This document shows, in pieces, positions 13,091 to 25,902 of a stretch of DNA of 64,000 nucleotides. Numbering within the stretch: the stretch's first letter is position 1; the number at the start of each line of letters is the position of its first letter. The stretch comes from Calliopsis andreniformis. Lineage: Eukaryota > Arthropoda > Insecta > Hymenoptera > Andrenidae. The DNA lies in NCBI RefSeq assembly GCF_051401765.1, contig NW_027480440.1, forward strand, positions 620,001 through 684,000, in the 5' to 3' direction. Made by a program: the position numbers and the translations under genes. The notes under the pieces were generated by a model that saw only the letters and a program-made list of their open reading frames with translations, did no database searches and was not told the DNA's origin.

Positions 13091-13960
13091 AGGATTGAGG
13101 GCTGTGGATTGAGGACGAGGACTGAGGGTTGAGTATTGATGTTTGAGGTCTGAGGATTGAGGATTGAGGATTGAGAATTGAGGATTGTGGATTGAGGATA
13201 CAAGATTGAGGATTGGGTATTGAGGATTGAAGAATGAGGATTGAGGATTGAGGATTGAGGATTGAGGATTGAAGATTGAGTATTGAGGATAGAAGATTGA
13301 GGATTGAGGAATGAGGATTGAGGATTGAGGATTGAGGATTGAGGATTGAGGATTGAAGATTGAGTATTGAGGATTGAATATTGAGGATTGTGGATTGAGG
13401 ATTGAGGATTGAGGATTGAAGATTAAGGATTGGGGATTAAGAATTGAGGATTGAGGATTGAGGATTGAGGATTGACGATTGAGGACTGAGTATTGAGGAT
13501 TGAGGATTGAGGATTGAGGATTGACTATGAGGGCTGAGGGTTGAGGATTGTGGTTTGAGGACTGAGGACTGAGGATTGAGGATTGAGAATTGAGGATTCA
13601 GGATTGAGGATTGAAGATAGAGGATTGGGTATTGAGGATTGAAGAATGAGGATTGAGGATTGAGGATTGAGGATTGAGGATTGAGGATTGAAGATAGAGG
13701 ATTGGGTATTGAGGATTGAAGAATGAGTATTGAGGATTGAGGATTGAGGATTGAGAATTGAAGATTGAGGATTGAGGATTGTGTATGGAGGATTGAAGAT
13801 TGAGTATTGAGGATTGAAGATTGAGGATTGAGGATTGAAGATTGAGTAATGAGGTTTGAAGACTGACGATTGAGGGTTGAGGATTGAGGATTGAGGATTG
13901 AGGATTGAGGATTGAAGATTGAAGATTGAGGATTGGGTATTGAGGATTGAACATTGAGGA
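12994..13960 (-). repeat. Copy of 9,469-10,470 lacking five heptamers
   Basis: Follows the 427-bp array directly and overlaps its last copy. It matches 9,469-10,470 apart from the 35-bp deletion near 13,435. Its first part (up to about 13,510) is also repeated at 16,035-16,551 at an offset of 3,041 bp. Confidence 0.85.
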
Positions 13961-14589
13961 TTGAGGATTGAGGATTGAGGATTGAAGATTGAGTATTGAG
14001 GATTGAAGATTGAGGATTGAGGATTGAGGTTTGAGGATTGAGGATGAGGACTGAGGTTTGACGATTGAAGATTGAGTATTGAGGATTGAAGATTGATGAT
14101 TGAGTGTTGAGGATTGAAGATTGAGGTTTGAGGATTGATGATTGAGGATTGAGGTTTGAGGACTGAAGATTGAGGGTTGAGGATTGAGGATTGAGGATTG
14201 AGGATTGACGCTTGAGGATTGATGGTTGAGGATGGAGGATTGAAGAGAGAGGACTGAGTGTTGAGGATTGAGTGTTGAGAATTGATGTTTGAGGATTGAG
14301 ATTGGATTATTGAATATTGTGGATTGAGTATTGAACCATGAGAATTCAGGATATTCTATTGAGTATTGAGAATTGAGTATTGATGGTTGAGTATTGAGGA
14401 ATGATGGTTGAGGGTTGTGTGTTGAATATTGAGGATTGAGGATTGAGGATTGAGGACTGAAGATTGAGGATTGAAGATTTAGTATTGACGATTGAAGACT
14501 GAGGATTGAGGATTGAGTGTTGAGGATTGAGGACGAGGACTGACGGTTGAGGATTGAGGTTTGTTAATTGTGGATTGAGGATTGAGGAC
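13961..14589 (-). repeat. Heptamer array with box at 14,348
   Basis: From about 14,120 this is a copy of the 11.5-12.0 kb segment at an offset of 2,614 bp, including the AACCATGAGAATTCAGG run before the box at 14,348. The first 160 bp are ordinary degenerate heptamers. Confidence 0.7.
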
Positions 14590-16127
14590 TGAGGATTGCA
14601 GATTGAGTATTGAGTATTGAAAACTGTGAATTGATGATATTCTACTGAGGATTGAGAATTGACAACTGATTGTTGAGGATTTAGGTCTGAAGATTGAGGA
14701 TTCAGGATTGAGGATTCAGGATTGAGGTTTGAGGACTGAGGATTGAGGATTGGCTATTGCGGATTGAACATTGAGGATTGAGGATTGAGGATTGAGGACT
14801 GAGGACCGAGGACTGAAGATTGAATATTGATGATTGAAGATTGAGGATTGGGGATTGTGGATTGAGGATTGAGGATTGAGGATTGAAAATTAAGGATTGG
14901 GGATTGAGGATTGACGATTGAGGATTGAGTATTGAGGACTAAGAACTGAGGATTGAGGATTGGGGACTGAGAGCTGAGGGTTGAGTGATGGGAATTGATG
15001 TTTGTGGATAGAGATTTAAAGATTGCAGATTGAGTATTGAGTATTGAAAACTGTGAATTGATGATATTCTACTGAGGATTGAGAATTGACAACTGATTGT
15101 TGAGGATTTAGGTCTGAAGATTGAGGATTCAGGATTGAGGATTCAGGATTGAGGTTTGAGGACTGTGGATTGAGCATTGGCTATTGCGGATTGAACATTG
15201 AGGATTGAGGATTGAGGATTGAGGACTGAGGACTGAGGACTGAAGATTGAATATTGATGATTGAAGATTGAGGATTGGGGATTGAGGATTGAGGATTGAG
15301 GATTGAGGATTGAAAATTAAGGATTGGGGATTGAGGATTGACGATTGAGGATTGAGTATTGAGGATTAAGAACTGAGGATTGAGGATTGGGGACTGAGAG
15401 CTGAGGGTTGAGTGATGGGAATTGATGTTTGTGGATAGAGATTTAAAGATTGCAGATTGAGTATTGAGTATTGAAAACTGTGAATTGATGATATTCTACT
15501 GAGGATTGAGAATTGACAACTGATTGTTGAGGATTTAGGTCTGAAGATTGAGGATTCAGGATTGAGGATTCAGGATTGAGGTTTGAGGACTGTGGATTGA
15601 GCATTTGCTATTGCGGATTGAACATTGAGGATTGAGGATTGAGGATTGAGGACTGAGGACTGAGGACTGAAGATTGAATATTGATGATTGAAGATTGAGG
15701 ATTGGGGATTGAGGATTGAGGATTGAGGATTGAGGATTGAAAATTAAGGATTGGGGATTGAGGATTGACGATTGAGGATTGAGTATTGAGGATTAAGAAC
15801 TGAGGATTGAGGATTGGGGACTGAGAGCTGAGGGTTGAGTGATGGGAATTGATGTTTGTGGATAGAGATTTAAAGATTGCAGATTGAGTATTGAGTATTG
15901 AAAACTGTGAATTGATGATATTCTACTGAGGATTGAGAATTGACAACTGATTGTTGAGGATTTAGGTCTGAAGATTGAGGATTCAGGATTGAGGATTCAG
16001 GATTGAGGTTTGAGGACTGAGGATTGAGGATTGGCTATTGCGGATTGAACATTGAGGATTGAGGATAGAGGATTGAGGACTGAGGACTGAGGACTGAAGA
16101 TTGAATATTGATGATTGAAGATTGAGG
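14590..16127 (-). repeat. 427-bp higher-order repeat, array 2 (four boxes)
   Basis: Boxes at 14,634, 15,061, 15,488 and 15,915 are each exactly 427 bp apart (61 heptamers). The sequence is the same unit as at 11,986-13,090: array 1 relates to it at 3,041 bp, and at 2,614 bp (3,041 minus 427), as expected if a block was duplicated and one unit gained. Substitutions distinguish the copies, for example GCATTTGC near 15,601 against GCATTGGC near 15,174. Confidence 0.92.
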
Positions 16128-16699
16128 ATTGAGGATTGAGGGCTGTGGATTGAGGACGAGGACTGAGGGTTGAGTATTGATGTTTGAGGTCTGAGGATTG
16201 AGGATTGAGGATTGAGAATTGAGGATTGTGGATTGAGGATACAAGATTGAGGATTGGGTATTGAGGATTGAAGAATGAGGATTGAGGATTGAGGATTGAG
16301 GATTGAGGATTGAAGATTGAGTATTGAGGATAGAAGATTGAGGATTGAGGAATGAGGATTGAGGATTGAGGATTGAGGATTGAGGATTGAGGATTGAAGA
16401 TTGAGTATTGAGGATTGAATATTGAGGATTGTGGATTGAGGATTGAGGATTGAGGATTGAAGATTAAGGATTGGGGATTAAGAATTGAGGATTGAGGATT
16501 GAGGATTGAGGATTGACGATTGAGGACTGAGTATTGAGGATTGAGGATTGAGTATTGAGGATTGAAGATTGAGTATTGAGGATTGAAGATTGAGGATTGA
16601 GGATTGAGGATTGAGGATTGAGGATTGAGGATTGAGGATTGAGGATTGAGGATAGAGGATTGAAGATTGAGGATTGGGTACTGAGTGTTGAGGGTTGAG
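16128..16699 (-). repeat. Heptamer array between the 427-bp array and the 9.6-kb duplication
   Basis: Up to about 16,551 this repeats 13,087-13,510 at an offset of 3,041 bp, including the shortened GGGGATTAAGAATTG junction. After that come mostly perfect GAGGATT units. There is no box and nothing gene-like. Confidence 0.7.
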
Positions 16700-18950
16700 T
16701 GATGAGGATTGATGTTTGTGGATAGAGATTCCAAGATTGCAGATTGAGAATTTAGTGTTGAAAGCTGTGAATTGATGATATTCTATTGAGGATTGAGGAT
16801 TGACAACTGATTGTTGAGGTCTGAAGTCTGAAGGTTGAGGACTGAGGATTGAGGATTCAGGATTGAGGTTTGAGGACTGAGAATTGAGGATTGAGGATTG
16901 AGGCTTGAGGATTGCGGATTGAGGATTGAAGATTGAGGATTGTGGATTGAGGATTGAGGATTGAGGATTGAAGATTGAGTATTGGGGACTGAGTGTTGAG
17001 GGTTGAGTGATGAGAATTGATGTTTGTGGATAGAGATTTGAAGATTGCAGATTGAGTATTGCGTATGGAAAACTCTGAACTGAGGATATTCTATTGAGGA
17101 TTGAGGATTGACAACTGATTGTTGAGGACTGACGGCTGAAGATAGAGGTTTCAGGATTGAGGATACAGGATTGTGGTTTGAGGACTGAGGATTGAGGTTT
17201 GAGGATTGAGGATTGAGGATTGAGGATTGAGGATTGAGGATTGTGGATTGAAGATTGAGGATTGAGGATTGAGGAATGAACATTGAGCATTGAGGATTGA
17301 GGATTGAAGATTGAGGATTGGGTATTGAGGATTGAACATTGAGGATTGAGGATTGAGGATCGAGGATTGAGGATTGAGGATTGAGGATTGAAGATTGAAT
17401 ATTGATGATTGAAGATTGAGGATTGAGGATTGAGGGTAGTGGATTGAGGACGAGGACTGAGGGTTGAGTATTGATGCTTGAGGTCTGAGGATTGAGGATT
17501 GAGGATTGAGAATTGGGGATTGAGGATTGAGGATTGAAGATTGAGGATTGGGTATTGAGGATTGAAGAATGAGGACTGAGGATTGAGGATTGAGGATTGA
17601 GGATTGAAGATTGAGTATTGAGGATTGAAGATTGAGTTTTGAGGATTGAGGATCGAACATTGAGGATTGAGGATTGAGGATCGAGGATTGAGGATTGAGG
17701 ATTGAGTATTGAAGATTGAATATTGATGATTGAAGATTGAGGATTGAGAATTGAGGGTAGTGGATTGAGGACGAGGGCTGAGGGTTGAGTATTGATGCTT
17801 GAGGTCTGAGGATTGAGGATTGAGGATAGAGAATTGGGGATTGAGGATTGAGGATTGAAGATTGAGGATTGGGTATTGAGGATTGAAGAATGAGGACTGA
17901 GGATTGAGGATTGAGGATTGAGGATTGAAGATTGAGTATTGAGGATTGAAGATTGAGGATTGAGGATTGAGGATTGAACATTGAGGACTGAGTGTTGAGG
18001 GTTGAGAGATGAGAATTGATGATTGTGGATAGAGATTTGAAGATTGCAGATTGAGTATTGTGAATCGAAAACTGCGAATTGAGGGTATTCTATTGAGGAT
18101 TGAGGATTGTCACCTGATTGTTGAGGACAGAGGGCTGAAGATTGAGGATTCAGGATTGAGGTCTCAGAATTGAGGTTTGAGGTCTGAGGATTGAGGATTG
18201 AGGATTGAAGATTGAGTATTTTGGATTGAAGATTGAGGACTAGGGATTGAGGATTGAAGATTGAGTATTAAGGATTGAGGATTGGGGATTGGGGATCTAG
18301 GATTCGAGATTGATTATTGAGGATTGAAGATTGAGGACTGGGTATTGAGGATAGAAGAATGAGGATTGAGGATTGAGGATTGAGGATTGAGGATTGAAGA
18401 TTGAGGATTGAGGATTGAGGATTGAGGATTGAAGATTGAGTATTGAGGATTGAAGATTGAGGATTGGGGATTGAGGATTGAGGATTGAGGATTCAAGATT
18501 GAGGATTGGGGACTGAGTGTTGAGGGTTGAGTGATGAGTATTGATGTTTGTGGATAGAGATTTGAAGATTGCAGATTGAGTATTGCGTATGGAAAACTCT
18601 GAACTGAGGATATTCTATTGAGGATTGAGGATTGACAACTGATTGTTGAGGACTGAAGGCTGAAGATTGAGGTTTCAGGATTGAGGATTCAGGATTGTGG
18701 TTTGAGGACTGAGGATTGAGGTTTGAGGATTGATGATTGAGGATTGAGGTTTGAGGACTGAGGATTGAGGGTTGAGGATTGAGGATTGAGGATTGACGCT
18801 TGAGGATTGATGGTTGAGGATGGAGGATTGAAGAGAGAGGACTGAGTGTTGAGGATTGAGTGTTGAGAATTGATGTTTGAGGATTGAGGTTTGATTATTG
18901 AATATTGTGGATTGAGTGTTGAACAATGAGAATTCAGGTTATTCTATTGA
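16700..18950 (-). repeat. 9.6-kb-offset duplication, copy 2
   Basis: Second copy of 7,100-9,360, with boxes at 16,775, 17,083, 18,082, 18,607 and 18,936. A 7-bp length difference appears only between the last two boxes. The last box reads AGGTTATTCT here and AGGATATTCT in the other copy. Confidence 0.85.
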
Positions 18951-21900
18951 GTATTGAGAATTGAGTATTGATGGTTGAGTATTGAGGATTGATGGTTGAG
19001 GGTTGTGTGTTGAATATTGAGGATTGAGGATTGAGGATTGAGGACTGAAGATTGAGGATTGAAGATTTAGTATTGACGATTGAAGACTGAGGATTGAGGA
19101 TTGAGTGTTGAGGATTGAGGACGAGGACTGACGGTTGAGGATTGAGGTTTGTGGATTGTGGATTGAGGATTGAGGACTGAGGATTGAGGATTGAGGACTG
19201 AGCATTGAGGATTGAAGATTGAGGACTGGGGATTGAGAATTGAAGATTGAGGATTAAGGAATGAGCATTGGGGATTGGTGATCTAGGATTGGAGATTGAT
19301 TATTGAGGATTGAAGATTGGGGGTTGAGGATTCAGGATTGAGAATTGAGAATTGAGGATGGGGACTGAGGGTTGAGGATTGAGGTTTGAGGAACGAGGAT
19401 TGAGGATTGAGGATTGAGGACAGATGACTGACGATTGAGTATTGAAGATTGAGGATTGATGACTGACGATTGAGAATTGAGGATTGATGATTGCGGATTG
19501 AGGATTGAGGATTGAGTATTGAGGATTGAATATTGAGGATTGAGGATTGACAATTGATTGTTGAGGACTGAGGGCTGAAGATTGAGGATTCAGGATTGAG
19601 AATTGAGGATGGGGACTGAGGGTTGAGGATTGAGGTTTGAGGAACGAGGATTGAGGATTGAGGATTGAGGGCAGAGAATTGACGATTGAGTATTAAAGAT
19701 TGAGGATTGATGACTGACGATTGAGAATTGAGGATTGATGATTGCGGATTGAGGATTGAAGATTGAGTATTGAGGATTGAATATTGAGGATTGAGGATTG
19801 AGGGTTGAGGATTGAAGATTGAGAATTGAGGATTGAGGATTGAGGTTTGAAAATTGAGTATTGACGATTGAAGATTGAGGATTGAGGATTGAGGATTGGA
19901 GATTGAGGACTGAGTGCTGAGGGTTGTGTGATGAGCATTGATGTTTGTGGGTGGTGATTTGAAGATTGAACATTGAGGATTGAGTGTTGAAAACTAAGAA
20001 TTCAGGATATTCTACTTAGTATTGAGAATTGAGTATTGAGGATTGAGTATTGACGATTGAGAATTGAGGGTTCAGGATTGAAGATTGAGTATTGAGGATT
20101 GAAGATTGAGGATTGAGGATTGGGGATTGAGGATTGAGGACTGAGGATTGAGGATTGAGGATTGATCATTGAGGATTGAGGACTGAGGATTGAGGTTTGA
20201 GGATTGACGATGAGGGCTGAGGGTTGAGGATTGAGGTTTGAGGTCTGAGGACTGAGGATTGAGGATTGAGAATTGAGGACTGAGGATTGAGGATTGAAGA
20301 TTGAGTATTGGGGACTGAGTGTTGAGGGTTGAGTGATGAGAATTCATGTTTGTGGATACAGATTTGAAGATTGCAGATTGAGTATTGCGTATGGAAAACT
20401 CTGAACTGAGGATATTCTATTGAGGATTGAGGATTGACAACTGATTGTTGAGGACTGAGGGCTGACGATTGAGGTTTCAGGATTGAGGATTCAGGACTGT
20501 GGTTTGAGGACTGAGGATTGAGGATTGAGGATTGAGAATTGAGGTTTGAAGGTTGAGGATTGAGGATTGAGGGTTGAGGATTGAGGATTGACTACGAGGG
20601 CTGAGGTTTGAGGATTGAGGTTTGAGGACTGAGGACTGGGGATTGAGGATTGAGAATTGAGGATTGACGATTTAGGATTGAAGATTGAGGACTGGGTATT
20701 GAGGATAGAAGAATGAGGATTGAGGATTGAGGATTGAGGATTGAGGATTGAAGATTGAGTATTGAGGTTTGAAGACTGACGATTGAGGGTTGAGGATTGA
20801 GGATTGAGGATTGAGGATTGACAATTGATTGTTGAGGACTGAGGGCTGAAGATTGAGGATTCAGGATTGAGAATTGAGAATTGAGAATGGGGACTGAGGG
20901 TTGAGGATTGAGGTTTGAGGAACGAGGATTGAGGATTGAGGATTGAGGGCAGAGGATTGACGATTGAGTATTGAAGATTGAGGATTGATGACTGACGATT
21001 GAGAATTGAGGATTGATGATTGCGGATTGAGGATTGAAGGTTGAGTATTGAGGATTGAATATTGAGGAATGAGGATTGAGGGTTGAGGATTGAAGATTGA
21101 GAATTGAGGATTGAAGTTTGAGTATTGATGATTGAAGATTGCGGATTGATTATTAAGGGTTGAGGATTGAGGGCGAGGACTGAGGGTTGAGGATTGAGGA
21201 CTGAGGGTTGAGGTTTGAGGATTGAGCATTGAGGATTGAACATTGAGGATTGGTGATTGAGGATTGTCGATTGAGGATTGAGTATTGAGGATTGAGAATT
21301 GAGGGTTGAGGATTGCAGATTGAGTATTGAGGATTGACGGTTGAGGATTGAGAATTGATGTTTGGGGATTGACGATGAGGGCTGAGGGTTGAGGATTGAG
21401 GATTGAGGACTGAGGACTGAGGATTGAGTGTTGAGGATTGAGGGTTGAGGATTGTGAATTGAGGATTGAAGATTGAATATTGATGATTGAAGATTGAGGA
21501 TTGAGGATTGAGGGTAGTGGATTGAGGACGAGGATTGAGGGTTGAGTATTGATGTTTGAGGTCTGAGGATTGAGGATTGAGGATTGAGAGTTGGGGATTG
21601 AGGATTGAGGATTGAAGATTGAGGATTGGGTATTGAGGATTGAAGAATGAGGACTGAGGATTGAGGATTGAGGATTGAGGATTGAAGATTGAGTATTGAG
21701 GATTGAAGGTTGAGTATTGAGAATTGAGGATTGAGGATTGACTATGAGGGCTGAGGGTTGAGGATTGCGGTTTGAGGACTGAGGCTTGAGGATTGAGGAT
21801 TGAGGATTGAGGATTGAAGATTTAGTATTGAGGTTTGAAGACTGACGATTGAGGGTTGAGGATTGAGGATTGAGGATTGAGGATTGACAATTGGTTGTTG

Positions 21901-22700
21901 AGGACTGAGGGCTGAAGATTGAGGATTCAGGATTGAGAATTGAGAATTGAGGATGGGGACTGAGGGTTGAGGATTGAGGTTTGAGGAACGAGGATTGAGG
22001 ATTGAGGATTGAGGGCAGAGGATTGACGATTGAGTATTAAAGATTGAGGATTGATGACTGACGATTGAGAATTGAGGATTGATGATTGCGGATTGAGGAT
22101 TGAAGAATGAGGATTGGGGACTGAGTGTTGAGGGTTGAGTGATGAGAATTGATGTTTGTGGATAGAGATTTGAAGTTTGCAGATTGAATATTGCGTATGG
22201 GAAAGCTCTGAACTGAGGATATTCTATTGAGGATTGAGGATTGACAACTGATTGTTGAGGACTGAGGGCTGAAGATTGAGGTTTCAGGATTGAGGATTCA
22301 GGATTGTGGTTTGAAGACTGAGGATTGAGGTTTGAGGATTGAGGATTGAGGATTGAGGATTGAGGATTGAGGATCGAAGATTGAGTATTGAGGATTGAGG
22401 ATTGAACATTGAGGATTGAGGATTGAAGATTGAGGATTGGGTATTGAGGATTGAACATTGAGGATTGAGGATTGAGGATCGTGGATTGAGGATTGAGGAT
22501 TGAAGATTGAGGATTGGGTATTGAGGGTAGTGGGTTGAGGACGAGGACTGAGGGATGAGTATTGATGTTTGAGGTCTGAGGATTGAGGATTGAGGATTGA
22601 GAATTGTGGACTGACGATTGAGGATTGAGGATGAGGGCTGAGGTTTGAGGTTTGAGGTTTGAGTATTGAATCGTGAGAATTCAGGATATTCTATTGAGTA
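18951..22700 (-). repeat. Mosaic of left-arm segments
   Basis: A patchwork of pieces seen elsewhere. 18,951-19,560 resembles 6,270-6,880; 19,605-20,013 copies 51-455. GGATGGGGACTGAGGG elements (or close variants) recur near 19,357, 19,608, 20,886 and 21,951. Boxes lie at 20,004, 20,409, 22,216 and 22,683; the one at 20,409 has the ACTCTGAACTG flank typical of 5,938 and 9,006. The intervals between boxes hold only heptamers. Confidence 0.7.
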
Positions 22701-25039
22701 TTGAGGATTGAGGATTGAGGATTGAGGATGGAGGAGTGAGGATGAGAGCTGTGCGTTGAGGATTGAGGTTTGAGGACTGTGGACTGAGGATTGAGGATTG
22801 AGGATTGAGGATTGAAGATTGAGGATTGGGTATTGAGGATTGAAGAATGAGGACTGAGGATTGAGGATTGAGGATTGAGGATTGAAGGTTGAGTATTGAA
22901 GATTGAAGATTGAGGATTGAGGATTGAGGATTGAACATTGAGGACTGAGTGTTGAGGGTTGAGTGATGAGAATTGATGTTTGTGGATAGAGATTTGAAGA
23001 TTGCAGATTGAGTATTGTGTATCGAAAACTGCGAATTGAGGTTATTCTATTGAGGATTGAGGGTTGTCACCTGATTGTTGAGGACTGAGTGCTGAAGATT
23101 GACGATTCAGGTCTGAGGATTCAGAATTGAGGTTTGAGGTCTGAGGATTGAGGATTGAGGATTGAAGATTGAGGATCAGGACTGAGGATTGACGATTGAA
23201 GATTGAGTATTGAGGATTGAAGGTTGAGGATTGAGCATTGAGGATTGAAGATTGAGTATTGAGCATTGAAGATTGATGATTGAGTGTTGAGGGTTGAAGA
23301 TTGAGGATTGAGGATTGAGGATTGAGGATTGAGGATTGAGGATTTAAGATTGAGGATTGGGGATTGAAGATTGAGTATTGAGGATTCAAGATTGAGGATT
23401 GAGGATTGAGGATTGAGGATTGACGATGAGGGCTGAGGGTTGAGGATGAGGATTGAGGACTGAGGACTGAGGATTGAGTGTTGAGGATTGAGGGTTGAGG
23501 ATTGTGGATTGACAATTGAGGATTGAGGATGAGGGCTGAGGTTTGAGGTTTGAGGTTTGAGTATTGAATCGTGAGAATTCAGGATATTATATTGAGTATT
23601 GAGGATTGAGGATTGAGGATTGAGGATGGAGGATTGAGGATGAGAGCTGTGCGTTGAGGATTGAGGTTTGAGGACTGTGGACTGAGGATTGAGGATTGAG
23701 AATTGAGGATTGAGGATTGAGTATTGAAGATTGAGAATTGAGGATTGAAGGTTGAGGATTGAGGAATCAGGATTGAGGATTGAGGATGAGGGCTGAGGGT
23801 AGATAGTTGAGGTTTTAGGACTGAGGACTGAGGATTGAGGATTGAGGATTGAGGATTGAGGATTGAAGATTGAGTATTGAGGATTGAATATTGAGGATTG
23901 TGGATTGAGGGTTGAGGATTGAAGATTCAGTATTGAGGATTGAAGATTGAGGATTGAGGATTGAGGATTGAGGATTGACTATGAGGGCTGAGGGTTGAGG
24001 ATTGTGGTTCGAGGACTGAGGACTGAGGATTGAGGATTGAGAATTGAGGTTTCAGGATTGAGGATTGAAGATAGAGGATTGGGTATTGAGGATTGAAGAA
24101 TGAGGATTGAGGATTGAGGATTGAGGATTGAGGATTGAAGATTGAGGATTGAGGATTGAGTATGGAGGATTGAAGATTGAGTATTTAGGATTGAAGATTG
24201 AGGATTGAGGTTTGAGGACTGAGGATTGAGGATTGTAGATCGAGGATTGGGGACTGAGTGTTGAGGGTTGAGTGATGAGAATTGATGTTTGTGGATAGAG
24301 ATTTGAAGATTGCAGATTGAGTATTGCGTATGGAAAACTCCGAACTGAGGATATTCTATTGAGTATTGAGGATTGATAACTGATTGTTGAGGACAGGGCG
24401 CTGAAGAGTGAGGATTCAGGATTGAGGATTCAGGATTGTGGTTTGAGGACTGAGGATTGAGGATTGAGGATTGAGGATTGAGGATTGAGGATTGAGGATT
24501 GAAGATTGTGGATTGGGTATTGAGGATTGAACATTGAGGATTGAGGATTGAGTGTTGAGGATGGAGGATTGAGGATTGAAGATTGAATATTGATGATTGA
24601 AGATTGAGGATTGAGGATTGAGGGTTGTGGATTGAGGACGAGGTCTGATGGTTGAGTATTGATGTTTGAGGTCTGGGGATTGAGGATTGAGGATTGAGAA
24701 TTGAGGATTGAGGATTGAGGATTGACGATTGAGGATTGAGGACTGAGGATCGATGATTGAGGATTGAAGATTGAGTATTGAGGATTGAAGATTGAGTATT
24801 GAGGATTGAGGATTGAGGATTGAGGATTGAAGATTGAAGATTGGGGATTGAGGATTGACGGTTGAGGATTGAGTAATGACGATTGAGGATTGAGGATTGA
24901 GGATTGAAGATTGAGGATTGAGGATTGTGGATTGAATATTGAGGACTTAGTGTTGAGGGCTGAGTGATGAGAATTGATGTTTGTGGATTGAGATTTGATG
25001 ATTGAAGAATAGGGATTGAGTATTGAAAACTGTGAATTG
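22701..25039 (-). repeat. Heptamer array with boxes at 23,039, 23,581 and 24,348
   Basis: About 22,900-23,400 copies 1,020-1,510 at an offset of 21,880 bp. The box at 23,581 has a substitution (AGGATATTAT). The longest left-arm open frame, 536 codons on the minus strand, begins in this interval and runs to the next box region; its residues are NPQSSIL cycles with scattered substitutions, so I do not call it a gene. Confidence 0.7.
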
Positions 25040-25329
25040 AGGATATTCTATTGAGGATTGAGGATTGACAATTGATTGTTGAGGACTGATGGCTGAAGAT
25101 TGAGGATTCAGGATTGAGGATTCGGGATTGAGGTTTGAGAACTGAGGATTGAGGGTTGAGGATTGAGGATTGAGGATTGACGCTAGAGGATTGATGGTTG
25201 AGGATGGAGAATTGAAGAGAGAGGACTGAGTGTTGAGGATTGAGTATTGAGAATTGATGTTTGAGGACTGAGATTTGATTATTGAATATTTTGGATTGAG
25301 TATTGAACCATGAGAATTCAGGATATTCT
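25040..25329 (-). repeat. Paired-box module in left-arm orientation (280 bp)
   Basis: Boxes at 25,040 (flanked by AAAACTGTGAATTG) and 25,320 (flanked by CATGAGAATTC) are exactly 280 bp apart, 40 heptamers. Read on the minus strand this is the same order and spacing as the T1-280-T2 pair that recurs about 20 times in the right arm, so the module itself is inverted with the polarity switch. Confidence 0.85.
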
Positions 25330-25902
25330 ATTGAGTATTGAGAATTGAGTATTGATGGTTGAGTATTGAGTGTTGATGGTTGAGGGTTGTGTGTTGAATA
25401 TTGAGGATTGAGGATTGAGGATTGAGGAATGAAGATTGAGGATTGAAGATTTAGTATTGACGATTGAAGATTGAGGATTGAGGATTGAGTGTTGAGGATT
25501 GAGGACGAGGACTGACGGTTGAGGATTGAAGTTTGTGGATTGAGGATTGAGGATTGAGGACTGAGGATTGAGGATTGAGGACTGAGCATTGAGGATTGAT
25601 GATTGAGGACTGGGGATTGTGGATTGAAGATTGAGGATTAAGGATTGAGGATTGGGGATTGGGGATCTAGGATTGGAGATTGATTATTGAGGATTGAAGA
25701 TTGAGGGTTGAGGATTCAGGATTGAGAATTGAGAATTGACGATGGGGACTGAGGGTTGAGGATTGAGGTTTGAGGAACGAGGATTGAGGATTGAGGATTG
25801 AGGACAGAGGATTGACGATTGAGTATTGAAGATTGAGGATTGACGACTGACGATTGAGGATTGAGGATAGATGATTGCGGATTGAGGATTGAAGATTGAG
25901 AA
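25330..25902 (-). repeat. Heptamer array leading to the polarity switch
   Basis: Ordinary degenerate GAGGATT units with a copy of the GGATGGGGACTGAGGG element near 25,741. No box lies in the last 570 bases before the switch. The sequence does not mirror the first 570 bases of the right arm. Confidence 0.75.

Noticed and set aside
11986..16127. CRISPR array (regular repeats)
   Set aside because: The 427-bp units are themselves heptamer arrays; there are no short direct repeats separated by unique spacers of uniform length, and no cas-like gene.
23979..25589. 536-codon minus-strand frame as a Ser/Gln/Asn-rich repeat protein
   Set aside because: It is stop-free because the C-rich strand of this heptamer has no stops in any frame. 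Related copies elsewhere carry stops and frameshifts, so the frame is not maintained.
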